Assembly (NCBI RefSeq): GCF_004114795.1 | Contig: NZ_CP035311.1 | Coordinates: forward strand, 1,674,001 to 1,738,000 | Length of the DNA: 64,000 nucleotides | DNA from: Janthinobacterium sp. 17J80-10 | GTDB taxonomy: Bacteria; Pseudomonadota; Gammaproteobacteria; Burkholderiales; Burkholderiaceae_D | Direction: 5' to 3' | In this document: one piece after another, positions 9,246 to 17,745 of the stretch | How positions within the stretch are numbered: the stretch's first letter is position 1 | Layout: each line of letters begins with the position of its first letter | Notes under the pieces: generated by a model | Database searches by the model: none | What the model was told of the DNA's origin: nothing | What the model saw: the letters and a program-made list of their open reading frames with translations, nothing else | Position numbers and translations under genes: made by a program

Positions 9246-10121
9246 TTACTTCAGGAGGCCGGCGTTTTTTGCTGCATCTTCGATGGCCTTGTAGTTCTCG
9301 GCTTTGGTCGGGATGAAGCGGGTGGCGCGTTGCAGTTCGAGGATTTCCTTACCCTGTGCGGTGTCCTTGGTCAGCGCGAGGAAGGCGTCGGTGAGCTTCT
9401 TGCGCAGTGCCGGGTCCATGTCGGCACGCACGGTCCAGTTGTAGTCGTAATAGCCTGGCGTGGTGTAGAACACCCGTACTTCCTTCGGGTCCACCTTGTT
9501 TTGCGCGACCAGCTTTTCCCAGACCGAGATATTCAGCGCACCGGCATCGACCTTGCCGCCCGAGACGGCCGCGACGGTGGCGTCATGCGCGCCAGAAAAG
9601 GCGATGCGCTTCAAGTCGGTATCCGGGTTGATCTTTGCGCCCAGAAGGAAGGAGCGGGGCATCAGGTGGCCGGAGGTCGAGGATTCGGAGCCGAAGGAAA
9701 AAGTCTTGCCCTTGAGGTCTTCCAGCTTGTTGATATCCTTGTGCGTGGTGATGAATACGGATTTGAATCGCTCGTCTTCCTCGCGCTGCACGATCGGTAC
9801 TACCTGCCCCTTGCTGCGCACGTTCGCTTGCACGAAAGTGAAACCGCCGAACCAGACCATGTCCAGTTTTTTATTCAGCAAACCCTCGACCGAGGCGGCA
9901 TAGTCGGTAACGGGTGTAAACTCGACCTTCATGCCGGTTTTCTGTTCAAGATACTCCCCCAGCGGCTTGAACTTGCGCTGCAACTCGGTCGGCGCCTCAT
10001 CGGGGATGGCCGATACGCGCAAGACTTGTTGTGCGTGTGCAAGGTTGCCGGCAGATGCACCAATGGCCAGGGCAAGAGTCAGCATCATTTTTTTGCAGGG
10101 GGAAGCGAGAAGCTTGAGCAT
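9246..10121 (-). CDS. PhnD-like periplasmic binding protein, putative selenate type
   Basis: This 291-residue secreted binding protein starts with a signal peptide (CKKMMLTLALAIGASAGNLAHA). It belongs to the PhnD superfamily. The segments VSAIPDEAPTELQRKFKPL, WFGGFTFVQA, SSTSGHLMPRSF, AFSGAHDATVAAV, YYDYNWTVRADMDP and RFIPTKAENY match what I remember of the subgroup annotated as putative selenate ABC transporter binding protein, rather than classical phosphonate or phosphite PhnD. Assignment to that subgroup is from memory of the family. The gene is first in an eight-gene minus-strand operon, and selD, the selenophosphate synthase gene, is present at the other end of this window. A phosphonate- or phosphite-binding role remains possible. 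Confidence 0.8.
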   Translation of the reverse strand: MLKLLASPCKKMMLTLALAIGASAGNLAHAQQVLRVSAIPDEAPTELQRKFKPLGEYLEQKTGMKVEFTPVTDYAASVEGLLNKKLDMVWFGGFTFVQANVRSKGQVVPIVQREEDERFKSVFITTHKDINKLEDLKGKTFSFGSESSTSGHLMPRSFLLGAKINPDTDLKRIAFSGAHDATVAAVSGGKVDAGALNISVWEKLVAQNKVDPKEVRVFYTTPGYYDYNWTVRADMDPALRKKLTDAFLALTKDTAQGKEILELQRATRFIPTKAENYKAIEDAAKNAGLLK

Positions 10122-10289
10122 GAATGGCTTTCTTGTCAGGTTAATGTGAAAGGAGTGGCTGAGGCAGGGCCAGGCTTTTGTGTCGTCTCAACCGGTAGAA
10201 ATGAATAAACCGCTATGATAGCCAAAAGTACCACCTATTGCTGAGTTTGCACGTTAATTGCTCCCGCAGTGTCAACCGGATCGAACGCC

Positions 10290-11279
10290 ATGCCGAGACC
10301 CGCTGAAAATTTGCTGACCGGATTCATCCAGGCATTTCACAGGGATGATGCTGCCATTCGTGCCGAACTGGTTGCCGGCTTGCTCGCCGAGCATGCGGCC
10401 GTACACCCCAAGTTTCTCTATGATCCGCTGGGTTCGAAACTGTTCGAGGCCATTTGCGAATTGCCGGAATATTACCCAACGCGCATGGAAGCAGCGATAT
10501 TTGCCCGGCACTTGCCTGCCCTCGCCGACGTGGTCGGGGCGGGCATTACCCTGATCGACCTGGGGGCAGGCAATTGCGCCAAGGCAGCCCGGCTGTTCGA
10601 TGCCCTGATGCCCCGCCAGTATGTGCCGGTGGATATTTCTGTCGAGTTCCTGCGCGAGGCGGTGGCGCAGATCAGGCAGCGCCATCCGGAACTTCCCGTG
10701 ACCGGCGTAGGGCTGGATTTTTCACAATCGCTGGAGTTGCCCGATGCGGTCGGGCGCACGCGGCGGCTGTTTTTCTACCCGGGTTCGTCGATCGGCAACT
10801 TCACGCCCGGGCAGGCACTGGCGTTCCTGCGCCGCATGTGCGCCGCCTGCCATGACGAGGGAGGCGAGGGTGGCGGTCTGTTGATCGGCGTTGACCTGGT
10901 CAAGGAAAAGCGCGTGCTGGATGCCGCCTACGACGATGCCCTGGGGGTGACCGCTGCCTTCAACCTGAACCTGTTGCAGCACCTGAATACCTTGCTTGGC
11001 GCGGATTTCGATTTGCGCGACTGGCGCCACCGGGGCTTTTTCAATGCTGCCGAAAGCTGCGTTGAAATGCACCTGGAAGCCCGGCGCGATGTCGAAGTCG
11101 CCTGGCTCGACGGCCGCCGCCGCTTTGCCGAGGGCGAGCGCATCCATACCGAAAGCAGCTACAAGTACACGCGCGATGGCTTCCTGCGGATGCTGGAAGA
11201 AGCCGGTTTCGTTGCACCGCGGACCTGGACCGACGAGCGCGGCTGGTTCATGGTGTGTCACGCGCGTGCGTCGCATTGA
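10290..11279 (+). CDS. egtD: L-histidine N-alpha-methyltransferase of ergothioneine synthesis
   Basis: EgtD trimethylates histidine to hercynine with three SAM molecules. The SAM-binding motif [19 protein letters not shown] lies near residue 88. The family blocks [22 protein letters not shown]-like (with YDPLGSKLF at about 42), [45 protein letters not shown] and [10 protein letters not shown] are all present. The ATG at 10290 gives 329 residues, the family norm, with a GGAT element upstream. A GTG at 10269 would add seven residues. The 168-base divergent spacer to the binding-protein gene must hold promoters for both directions, but I see no convincing box. egtB follows 20 bases downstream. 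Confidence 0.95.
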   Translation: MPRPAENLLTGFIQAFHRDDAAIRAELVAGLLAEHAAVHPKFLYDPLGSKLFEAICELPEYYPTRMEAAIFARHLPALADVVGAGITLIDLGAGNCAKAARLFDALMPRQYVPVDISVEFLREAVAQIRQRHPELPVTGVGLDFSQSLELPDAVGRTRRLFFYPGSSIGNFTPGQALAFLRRMCAACHDEGGEGGGLLIGVDLVKEKRVLDAAYDDALGVTAAFNLNLLQHLNTLLGADFDLRDWRHRGFFNAAESCVEMHLEARRDVEVAWLDGRRRFAEGERIHTESSYKYTRDGFLRMLEEAGFVAPRTWTDERGWFMVCHARASH

Positions 11280-11299
11280 CAGAGCAGGGTGCATACACC

Positions 11300-12592
11300 A
11301 TGAACATGCAAGCCGAGGCGCATTTCTTTCATGGTGCCGAAGCGCTGGCCCAGCATTACCTCAGCGTGCGCGCACGTTCGATGATGCTGTGCGAGCCGCT
11401 ATCGAACGAGGATTGCTGTGCGCAGTCGATGCCGGATGCCAGCCCCGTCAAGTGGCACCTGGCGCATACCACCTGGTTCTTCGAGACCTTCATCCTGGAG
11501 CGCTTCGAACCCGGCTTCCGCCCGTTCCATCCGCAGTTCCGGCTGCTGTTCAACTCCTATTACAACGATGTCGGACCCCGGCATCCGCGTCCGCAGCGCG
11601 GCTTGCTGACGCGGCCATCCCTGTCCGAGGTTATGGATTACCGCCGTCACGTCGATGCCCGCATGCTGACCTTGCTGTCCGAGGAGACTGCCGCGCAGAT
11701 GGTGTCGCAGCTGGCTGAACTGGGATTGCACCACGAGCAGCAGCACCAGGAACTGATGCTGACGGACCTCAAGCACCTTTTGGCGCAGAACCCGTTGATG
11801 CCGGCTTACGCATCCCGGCTCGTTGTCGAGCCGCCGCAATCCGTGCCGCTGGCATGGCGCACCTGCGAGGCCGGCATTGTCGAGATCGGCCATGCTGGCG
11901 GCGGTTTTTGTTTTGACAATGAGTTGCCGCGGCACCGGCAGTTCGTCGAACCTTTCCAGTTCGCGTCGCGCCTGGTAAGTAATGGCGAATACCTCGCCTT
12001 CGTGACTGGCGGAGGCTATGCCAATCCGGCCCTGTGGCTCTCGGAAGGCTGGGACTGGCTCCAGGCCAGCCGCATCGCGCATCCCCTGTACTGGCATGCG
12101 CCGCAAACGAGCGCAGCAGGGGAGGCACGAGAACATTCCGGGTACTCCGGCTGGCAGGAATTCACCCTGCATGGCTTGCACCCCCTGGACTTGCATGCCC
12201 CGGTCAGCCACCTGTCCTATTTCGAGGCAGATGCCTATGCGCGCTGGGCCGGAGCGCGGCTGCCCACAGAAGCCGAGTGGGAAGTCGCCGCCGGCGGCGG
12301 CCTCGCGCTGGCGGCAGACGCCCTGCACCCGCAGGCGGCGCGCCAGGAGGGTTTGTCGCAACTGTTCGGCGCCTGCTGGCAGTGGACCTCCAGCAGCTAT
12401 GCGCCCTATCCGGGTTATGCGCCTGCTGCCGGCGCCCTGGGCGAATACAATGGCAAGTTCATGGTGAACCAGTATGTGCTGCGTGGCTCTTCCTGCGCCA
12501 CGCCGGCCGGGCATGCCCGCACAACTTACCGCAACTTTTTCCCCGCGAGTGCGCGCTGGCAGTTTTCCGGCATCCGCCTGGCCCGTTCCTGA
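11300..12592 (+). CDS. egtB: ergothioneine sulfoxide synthase EgtB
   Basis: This non-haem iron enzyme joins hercynine with a thiol (gamma-glutamylcysteine or cysteine) to form the sulfoxide. The N-terminal DinB-like domain carries the metal His in [15 protein letters not shown] (about 45-60) and the paired His of [18 protein letters not shown] (about 145-162). The C-terminal FGE-sulfatase domain shows [35 protein letters not shown], and the closing RGSSCATP...[22 protein letters not shown]. Start 11300 is chosen because it lies 20 bases past the egtD stop with a CAGGG element; a GTG at 11255 would overlap egtD. Length is 430 residues. No egtA, egtC or egtE is near, so a direct cysteine-using route or unlinked genes are inferred. 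Confidence 0.94.
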   Translation: MNMQAEAHFFHGAEALAQHYLSVRARSMMLCEPLSNEDCCAQSMPDASPVKWHLAHTTWFFETFILERFEPGFRPFHPQFRLLFNSYYNDVGPRHPRPQRGLLTRPSLSEVMDYRRHVDARMLTLLSEETAAQMVSQLAELGLHHEQQHQELMLTDLKHLLAQNPLMPAYASRLVVEPPQSVPLAWRTCEAGIVEIGHAGGGFCFDNELPRHRQFVEPFQFASRLVSNGEYLAFVTGGGYANPALWLSEGWDWLQASRIAHPLYWHAPQTSAAGEAREHSGYSGWQEFTLHGLHPLDLHAPVSHLSYFEADAYARWAGARLPTEAEWEVAAGGGLALAADALHPQAARQEGLSQLFGACWQWTSSSYAPYPGYAPAAGALGEYNGKFMVNQYVLRGSSCATPAGHARTTYRNFFPASARWQFSGIRLARS

Positions 12593-12725
12593 GACCGCGC
12601 GCCAGCATCGCGGCCCGCGTTTTGGTAATTTTTCACATTACTGCGGTGCAATATCTTACAGAGAGTTTTTTTGTCAAACTGTAATATTTCCCCTAGTTAA
12701 AAAATTAACTTGCCAGGGGAAAAAA

Positions 12726-13061
12726 ATGGATCAAGCATTTGCCGATGTCAGCTTTGTGGTGGAGCGCAGCTCGGAAGACCGTCGCGTTGCGCAGCACATG
12801 GCGCCGCCCTATCTGACAGATGAAGGCTTCATTCTGTATGACCGCCGCGAAGGCGGTGAGCGCCGGGGCTGCAGCCAGCCGGCCGATGCCGCCGAATCGA
12901 GGCCGTCAGCATCGCCGGACCTGGTGAGCCAGCGCATGGAACACCTGGCTGCGCTATATGGCTATGCATCCGCCCAGGCGCAGGCGCAAGCCGAAGTGGC
13001 CAGGCAAGTCGGCAGCGACTGGTATCGCCCCCTTACCAGGAAGTCGGCAAACGGCGTTTGA
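12726..13061 (+). CDS. hypothetical protein, 111 residues
   Basis: I do not recognise this protein. The ATG at 12726 is well supported by AGGGG eight bases upstream. The product is soluble and charged, with no signal peptide or membrane segment. It contains RREGGERRG near the middle and an Ala/Gln-rich helix (YASAQAQAQAEVARQ) before the C-terminus. A palindromic AGTTAA-AAAA-TTAACT lies just upstream at 12695-12710 and could be an operator. The 3' end overlaps the convergent Crp-type regulator gene by 29 bases. A small regulatory or adaptor protein is possible but not shown. Confidence 0.7.
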   Translation: MDQAFADVSFVVERSSEDRRVAQHMAPPYLTDEGFILYDRREGGERRGCSQPADAAESRPSASPDLVSQRMEHLAALYGYASAQAQAQAEVARQVGSDWYRPLTRKSANGV

Positions 13062-13671
13062 TGACGATGCGCTTGCGGGAAATATCGAGGTAGGCGCCGG
13101 CCGCAAGGTCCTTCATGATCTTGCTGACCATCTCGCGCGAGCAGCCGATCCGATTGGCGATTTCCTGCTGGGTCAGAGGTGCGGCAATCACTTGTTCGCC
13201 GTCGACGCTTTCGGCCAGGTCGTTAAGCAGTTGCACTAGCCGCCCATAGACGTCCAGCAGCGCCATGCTCTTGAGGTTGCGGTTCAGGGCGCGCGTGCGA
13301 CGGATCAATTTGCCCAGCAGGGAAAAGATGAAATCCGGATGCGAGCGCAGGAATGCGCGAAAATCGTCCAGGGACACAATCGCCAGGCGTACCGGCTCCA
13401 TCGCCATGACGGATGCACTGCGTGAGCCGGGTTCCAGCGCCATTTCCCCAAAATATTCGCCCATGCCCATGTTGGCGATCACGACTTCATTGCCCTCGTC
13501 ATCCGAGAGGAAGACCTTGACCGAGCCCGACGCGATGAAATAGACACCGTTGGTATCGTCGCCTTCATTGATGATGATGGCATGCCGCGGAAATGCCCGC
13601 ATGACGGCGTGTTCCAGCAAATCCTTGACATCCTCCGGCGGCAGGTCCGGGACGGCGAGAGTCGATTTCAC
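13033..13671 (-). CDS. Crp/Fnr-family transcriptional regulator, CRP-like subgroup
   Basis: This 212-residue regulator has an N-terminal cyclic-nucleotide-binding fold (about 10-125) with GEYFGEMALEPGSRSASVMA, close to the CRP phosphate-binding cassette. A dimerisation helix and a C-terminal winged helix (LTQQEIANRIGCSREMVSKIMKDL) follow. The recognition helix SREMVSK resembles CRP (RETVGR) and not FNR (ETVSR), and there is no N-terminal Cys cluster, so it is not an oxygen-sensing FNR. The GTG at 13671 is chosen because AAGGA stands six bases before it; a GTG at 13725 would add 18 residues. It is convergent with the small gene at 12726. Its ligand and targets are unknown; cAMP is plausible. 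Confidence 0.9.
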   Translation of the reverse strand: MKSTLAVPDLPPEDVKDLLEHAVMRAFPRHAIIINEGDDTNGVYFIASGSVKVFLSDDEGNEVVIANMGMGEYFGEMALEPGSRSASVMAMEPVRLAIVSLDDFRAFLRSHPDFIFSLLGKLIRRTRALNRNLKSMALLDVYGRLVQLLNDLAESVDGEQVIAAPLTQQEIANRIGCSREMVSKIMKDLAAGAYLDISRKRIVIKRRLPTSW

Positions 13672-13837
13672 GAGGTTTCCTTGTATCGATGGCAGCGCTG
13701 GCCGCGCGGCGTAAGGCAAGGCCACAGACTACCTGAAAAATTGCTGATGATAAATATCGACGCAAGTAATTGATGCCGATACCACGGTCTTCGCGGCGAT
13801 TGGCGATAATGGCTCAATCGGTTTGCGGGAGAGGGCG

Positions 13838-14566
13838 ATGACTTACGAACTGTATTATTGGCCGGACATCCAGGGGCGCGGCGAATTCGTGCGCCTGGCG
13901 CTGGAAGCGGCCGGCGCCGATTACCTTGATATGGCGCGCCTGCCGGCGAAGCAAGGTGGTGGGGTGGCGGCCATGATGCGCCTGCTGGAGCCTGGCGTGA
14001 CCGGGCGATTTTCCTTTGCGCCGCCATTTCTGAAGACGGGCGAACTGATCATCGGCCAAACCGCCAATATATTGCTGTATCTGGGCGGCGCGCTCGGACT
14101 GGCTCCAAAGGCGGAAGCCGGTCGCCTGTGGACGCACCAGTTGCAACTGACGGTCGCCGACCTCGTCACTGAAGTGCACGATACCCACCATCCTTTGTCG
14201 GTCAATCTTTACTACGAAGAGCAGAAAAAAGAGGCGAAACGGCGCGCGGCGGACTTTACGCAAAGCCGCCTGCCGAAATTCCTCGGCTATTTCGAGCAGG
14301 TCCTGGCAAGCAACCCGCGCCGCAGCGGTTATCTTGTCGGCGCCAGGCTAACCTATGCCGACCTGTCGATGTTCCAGATCGTCGAGGGCTTGCGCTATGC
14401 GTTCCCGCGCGCGATGGCAAGCGTGGAGTCGGCCTGCCCGCTGCTGATCGAACTGCATGACCGCGTAGCGCAGCGTCCGAAAATCCGGGCCTACCTGGCT
14501 TCGGAGCGGCGCCTGCCATTTTCCGAAGCAGGCATTTTCAGGCGTTATCCTGAACTGGAGCGCTAG
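13838..14566 (+). CDS. glutathione S-transferase family protein
   Basis: This 242-residue cytosolic protein has an N-terminal thioredoxin-like domain starting YELYYWPDIQGRGEFVRLALEAAG, which resembles the mu/pi/sigma type with a catalytic Tyr near residue 6. The glutathione-binding turn is QTANILLYLGG, in place of the usual ES-A-I. The C-terminal all-helical domain ends with YLVGARLTYADLSMFQIVEGL, the standard hydrophobic-core motif. Start 13838 has GGAGAGG just upstream. It stands alone, transcribed divergently from the Crp-type gene with 166 bases between the starts. The substrate cannot be predicted. Confidence 0.9.
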   Translation: MTYELYYWPDIQGRGEFVRLALEAAGADYLDMARLPAKQGGGVAAMMRLLEPGVTGRFSFAPPFLKTGELIIGQTANILLYLGGALGLAPKAEAGRLWTHQLQLTVADLVTEVHDTHHPLSVNLYYEEQKKEAKRRAADFTQSRLPKFLGYFEQVLASNPRRSGYLVGARLTYADLSMFQIVEGLRYAFPRAMASVESACPLLIELHDRVAQRPKIRAYLASERRLPFSEAGIFRRYPELER

Positions 14567-14881
14567 ACTGGCGGCCCGGAGCGGGGCGTGGCAAATACCA
14601 GGTTCCCATTCAAATCGCAGACCCATACATGCAGCGGGCAGTGCAGGGAAGTACATTCCGATGCAGCGTGGTGGGGGCCTTCGCAAGGCGCGAATCCAGC
14701 CGGGATATCGCCACGGGAACTTCCCTTCACACCATTTGCAGTATCCACAACGCGTCCTTTCGATGAATTGATGCGAAATGAGTAGTGCAATAAGCATGCC
14801 GGCAATGGACCCTGCACTGCGCGCCTTGCTGGTGCTTGGCCATGAATCTGTCAGCGTCACATTGAATTTCCATGCAATCTG

Positions 14882-14928
14882 GCTCCGATTTGGTGCGTCG
14901 CCTCTCCAATGCCCTTGTTTCTGGTGCA
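14882..14928 (+). promoter_or_regulatory. NtrC-like enhancer half sites
   Basis: GCTCCGATTTGGTGC at 14882-14896 resembles the NtrC consensus GCAC-N7-GGTGC with mismatches in the left half. A second TGGTGCA lies at 14922-14928. Similar but better sites precede glnA in this window. They stand about 170 bases upstream of the sigma-54-like promoter, a normal enhancer distance. This is a pattern match only. Confidence 0.4.
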
Positions 14929-14929
14929 A

Positions 14930-14939
14930 TTGCATACAA
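14930..14939. promoter_or_regulatory. GntR/FCD-type operator candidate, copy 1
   Basis: TTGCATACAA is a near-palindrome of the TTGYATRCAA form typical of FadR-subfamily GntR regulators. An identical copy, TTGCATACAA, occurs at 15170-15179 inside the start of the binding-protein gene. A GntR/FCD regulator is encoded in the same operon. Confidence 0.4.
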
Positions 14940-15059
14940 GATTGAAACTCTCCTCTGCCACGTCTGCGGTGCGCCTGGCGCGCCTGAAAAAAAGCAATTC
15001 ATCAAACAAGCCAGTTAAAACAGCAGGTTAAAAAAAACAATCCGCTTTTTATTGTTCGC

Positions 15060-15075
15060 TGGCACGCTCCATGCA
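15060..15075 (+). promoter_or_regulatory. sigma-54-like promoter of the peptide-transport operon
   Basis: TGGCACGCTCCATGCA matches the sigma-54 consensus TGGCACG-N4-TTGCW at all positions but one, with GG and GC exactly ten bases apart. The expected transcription start near 15087 gives a short leader to the ATG at 15110, which carries GGAGA. Confidence 0.6.
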
Positions 15076-15109
15076 ATGTGAACCGTGTTTTACTCACATG
15101 GAGAATTAC

Positions 15110-16720
15110 ATGCAACCCCTTAGCAAGAAGTTGACTGGCTGTCTGATTGCACTGCCGTTTGCATTCAGTTTGCATACAAGTTTGCACGCCGAGACTGTGG
15201 CCCGTTACGGCATATCCATGGCGGACATTCCATTGACGACCGGGCAACCGGACCGCGGCGCCGGCGCATATCAGTTTACAGGTCACACGCTTTACGATCC
15301 GCTGATCGCCTGGGAAGCGAATATCGGCAATCGCCCTGGCAAGCTGGTGCCGGGCCTGGCGACGGCGTGGAAAGCCGATCCCAAGGATGCAAAAAAATGG
15401 CTTTTCACCCTGCGCAAGGGCGTGAAGTTCCATGACGGTTCCGATTTGAGCGCGGATGCCGTGGTCTGGAACCTTAACAAGGTATTGAATGACAAGGCGC
15501 CCCAGTTCGATGCCAAGCAAAGCGCCCAGGTGCGTCCGCGCATCCCGTCGATTGCCACTTACCGCAAGGTCGATGAGAGCACGGTGGAGATCGTTACCAA
15601 GGATGTCGATGCGCTGTTTCCCTATCAATTGCCATGGTTCCTGATTTCCAGCCCGGCGCAATGGGAAAAGCTTGGCCGCGACTGGAACAAGTTCGCATCC
15701 CAGCCCTCGGGCACAGGACCCTTCAAGCTGGACAAGCTGGTGCCGCGCGAGCGCGCCGACCTGGTCAAGTACACCGGCTACTGGGACAAGACGCGCATGG
15801 CTAAGACCGACCGCATCGTGCTGGTGCCGATTCCCGATGCGTTGACGCGCGCGAATGCCCTGATGAACGGCCAGGTCGATATCATCGAGACGCCGCCGCC
15901 AGATGTCCTGCCGCAGTTGCAGCGTTCCGGGTACAAGCTGGTCAAGAATGTCACGCCGCACGTCTGGCCTTACCACTTCAGCACCCAGCCCGGTTCGCCA
16001 TGGACCGATATCCGGGTGCGCAAGGCAGCCAATCTGGCCATCGACCGCGATGCCATTGTCAAGCTGTTGAATGGCCTGGCGACACCGGCCAAGGGCCAGC
16101 TTGACCCCACCAGTCCATGGTTCGGCAAGCCCGGCTTCCAGATCAAATACGATCTGCCGGCAGCCAGGGCGCTGATGGCCCAGGCAGGCTACAGCGCGAG
16201 CAAACCGCTCAAGGCCAAGATCATCATTGCCCAGGGCGGCACTGGGCAGATGCTGTCACTGCCGATGAATGAATTCATCCAGCAGAGCCTGGCGGAAGTC
16301 GGCATCCAGCTTGAATTCGAAGTGGTCGAACTGGAAAACCTCTATCTGCACTGGAGGAGCGGCGCCAAGGCTGACATGAACGCCGGCAAGGGCATCACCG
16401 GCATCAACCTGGGCTATGTGACCGCCGACCCGTTCTATGCGCTTACCCGCTTTGCCTATGGCCGATACCAGGCGCCGAATGGCGTGAACTGGGGCGGCTA
16501 CGTCAATCCGAAGGTCGATGCCGACATTGACAAGATCCGGGTGAGCTTCGATACCAAGGTCCAGGACGGCTTGCTGGCCAGCGTGCACCAGGCCATGGTC
16601 GACGATGCGCTGATGCTGTGGGTGGTGCATGACGTCAACCCGCATGCGATTTCGCCGAAGGTCAAGGAATTCGTGCAGGCCCAGCACTGGTTCCAGGATC
16701 TCACCACGATCCGCATGTAA
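15110..16720 (+). CDS. peptide/nickel-type ABC transporter binding protein (SBP family 5)
   Basis: This 536-residue periplasmic binding protein is the first gene of an importer operon. A signal peptide (MQPLSKKLTGCLIALPFAFSLHTSLHA) is followed by the family-5 fold: LVPGLATAWKADPKDAKKWLFTLRKGVKFHDGS near 65-100, then NLAIDRDAIVKLLNG. Start 15110 is chosen because GGAGA precedes it by six bases and the signal peptide begins there. A GntR-like TTGCATACAA lies within its first codons. The family binds di/oligopeptides, nickel or glutathione. With a gamma-glutamyltransferase homologue in the same operon, a gamma-glutamyl peptide is my inference. Confidence 0.92.
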   Translation: MQPLSKKLTGCLIALPFAFSLHTSLHAETVARYGISMADIPLTTGQPDRGAGAYQFTGHTLYDPLIAWEANIGNRPGKLVPGLATAWKADPKDAKKWLFTLRKGVKFHDGSDLSADAVVWNLNKVLNDKAPQFDAKQSAQVRPRIPSIATYRKVDESTVEIVTKDVDALFPYQLPWFLISSPAQWEKLGRDWNKFASQPSGTGPFKLDKLVPRERADLVKYTGYWDKTRMAKTDRIVLVPIPDALTRANALMNGQVDIIETPPPDVLPQLQRSGYKLVKNVTPHVWPYHFSTQPGSPWTDIRVRKAANLAIDRDAIVKLLNGLATPAKGQLDPTSPWFGKPGFQIKYDLPAARALMAQAGYSASKPLKAKIIIAQGGTGQMLSLPMNEFIQQSLAEVGIQLEFEVVELENLYLHWRSGAKADMNAGKGITGINLGYVTADPFYALTRFAYGRYQAPNGVNWGGYVNPKVDADIDKIRVSFDTKVQDGLLASVHQAMVDDALMLWVVHDVNPHAISPKVKEFVQAQHWFQDLTTIRM

Positions 16721-16731
16721 TGTGAAGCGCG

Positions 16732-16762
16732 ACGGTCGGGGCTCGTCCCGACTCCCGACCGT
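16732..16762 (+). promoter_or_regulatory. hairpin between binding-protein and permease genes
   Basis: ACGGTCGGG (16732-16740) pairs with CCCGACCGT (16754-16762), and an alternative inner pairing GTCGGG/CCCGAC is possible. There is no T-run, so it is not a full terminator. Such hairpins after the binding-protein gene commonly stabilise its mRNA and raise its level over the permeases. Confidence 0.6.
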
Positions 16763-16779
16763 ACTTCTGAAAGACGACG

Positions 16780-17733
16780 ATGCTGTTTTATATCCTGAAG
16801 CGTTTTATCTACGCAATCCCGATCGCGCTGGGGGTGACCCTGGTGTCGTTCATGCTGGTGTACCTGGCGCCCGGCGACCCCTTGAATGCCATCGCGCCGG
16901 CTGATGCGCCGGCCGAGGTTATCGACGCGCTCAAGAGCGCGTATGGCCTCGATCGTCCCGTACCGGTGCAATATGGCGTCTGGCTGTGGCGCGCCGTGCA
17001 GGGCGACCTCGGCACCTCGATTGCGTCCGGGCGCGCGGTCGGCGCCGAGGTCATGAGCGCGGTCAGCAATACCCTGCTGCTTGCCGGCATGGCTGGCCTG
17101 GCAGGCGTTTTGGCCGGTTGCGTGCTTGGCGCGCTGGCCGGCTACAAGAGCGGCAGCTGGATTGACCGCATCGCCACGCTGCTGTCGGTTGTTGGCGTCA
17201 GCATTCCCCACTACTGGCTGGGCCTTGTGCTGACCATCGTTTTTTCCATTACGCTGGACTGGTTCCCGGCCATGGGCGCCGGACCTGGCGGCTCTTCCGA
17301 ATGGCAGTGGGACCTGGAACACATGCGCCACCTGGTGCTGCCCGCGCTGACGCTGTCGGTCATCCCGATGGGTATCATCACCCGCACGGTGCGTGCGCTG
17401 GTGGCCGACATGCTGCAGCAGGAATTCGTCACTTCCCTGCGGGCGCGCGGCCTCAGCGGCATCCAGGTATTTCGCCACGTCGCCAAGAACACCGCGCCGA
17501 CCGTGCTGGCGGTAGCCGGCTTGCAGATCGGCTACCTGATGGGCGGCTCGATCCTGGTGGAAACCGTCTTTGCCTGGCCGGGTACTGGATTTTTGCTCAA
17601 CACGGCGATCTTCCAGCGCGACATCCCGTTGCTGCAGGGGACGATCCTGGTGCTTTGCATGTTTTTTGTCGCGCTCAACCTGATCGTCGATATTTTGCAA
17701 CCGCTGCTCGACCCGCGCATGGGCCGCAGCTGA
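16780..17733 (+). CDS. DppB/OppB-type ABC permease
   Basis: This 317-residue inner-membrane permease of the dipeptide/oligopeptide class opens with LFYILKRFIYAIPIALGVTLVSFMLVYLAPGDP, the standard N-terminus. ILVETVFAWPGTGFLLNTAIFQRDIPLLQG closes the EAA-containing cytoplasmic section, and LIVDILQPLLDPRM ends the protein. It has about six helices. It forms a heterodimer with the next gene product and receives substrate from the binding protein encoded just upstream. The spacer contains a hairpin. Confidence 0.94.
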   Translation: MLFYILKRFIYAIPIALGVTLVSFMLVYLAPGDPLNAIAPADAPAEVIDALKSAYGLDRPVPVQYGVWLWRAVQGDLGTSIASGRAVGAEVMSAVSNTLLLAGMAGLAGVLAGCVLGALAGYKSGSWIDRIATLLSVVGVSIPHYWLGLVLTIVFSITLDWFPAMGAGPGGSSEWQWDLEHMRHLVLPALTLSVIPMGIITRTVRALVADMLQQEFVTSLRARGLSGIQVFRHVAKNTAPTVLAVAGLQIGYLMGGSILVETVFAWPGTGFLLNTAIFQRDIPLLQGTILVLCMFFVALNLIVDILQPLLDPRMGRS

Positions 17734-17745
17734 AAGGAAACATCC

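Larger units (their letters stand above)
14567..15109 (+). other. 543-base non-coding region upstream of the peptide-transport operon
   Basis: I see no credible gene here. The left part (14567-14870) shows nothing I can name; several short frames cross it on both strands without ribosome sites. The right part carries candidate control elements described separately: NtrC-like half sites at 14882-14928, a GntR-like site at 14930-14939, an A/T-rich stretch around 14990-15055, and a sigma-54-like promoter at 15060-15075. No terminator is obvious after the GST gene. Confidence 0.6.

Noticed and set aside
13033-13671. Assignment of the Crp-family gene as FNR for the ccoN box
   Set aside because: No N-terminal Cys cluster is present and the recognition helix reads SREMVSK, like CRP and not FNR.
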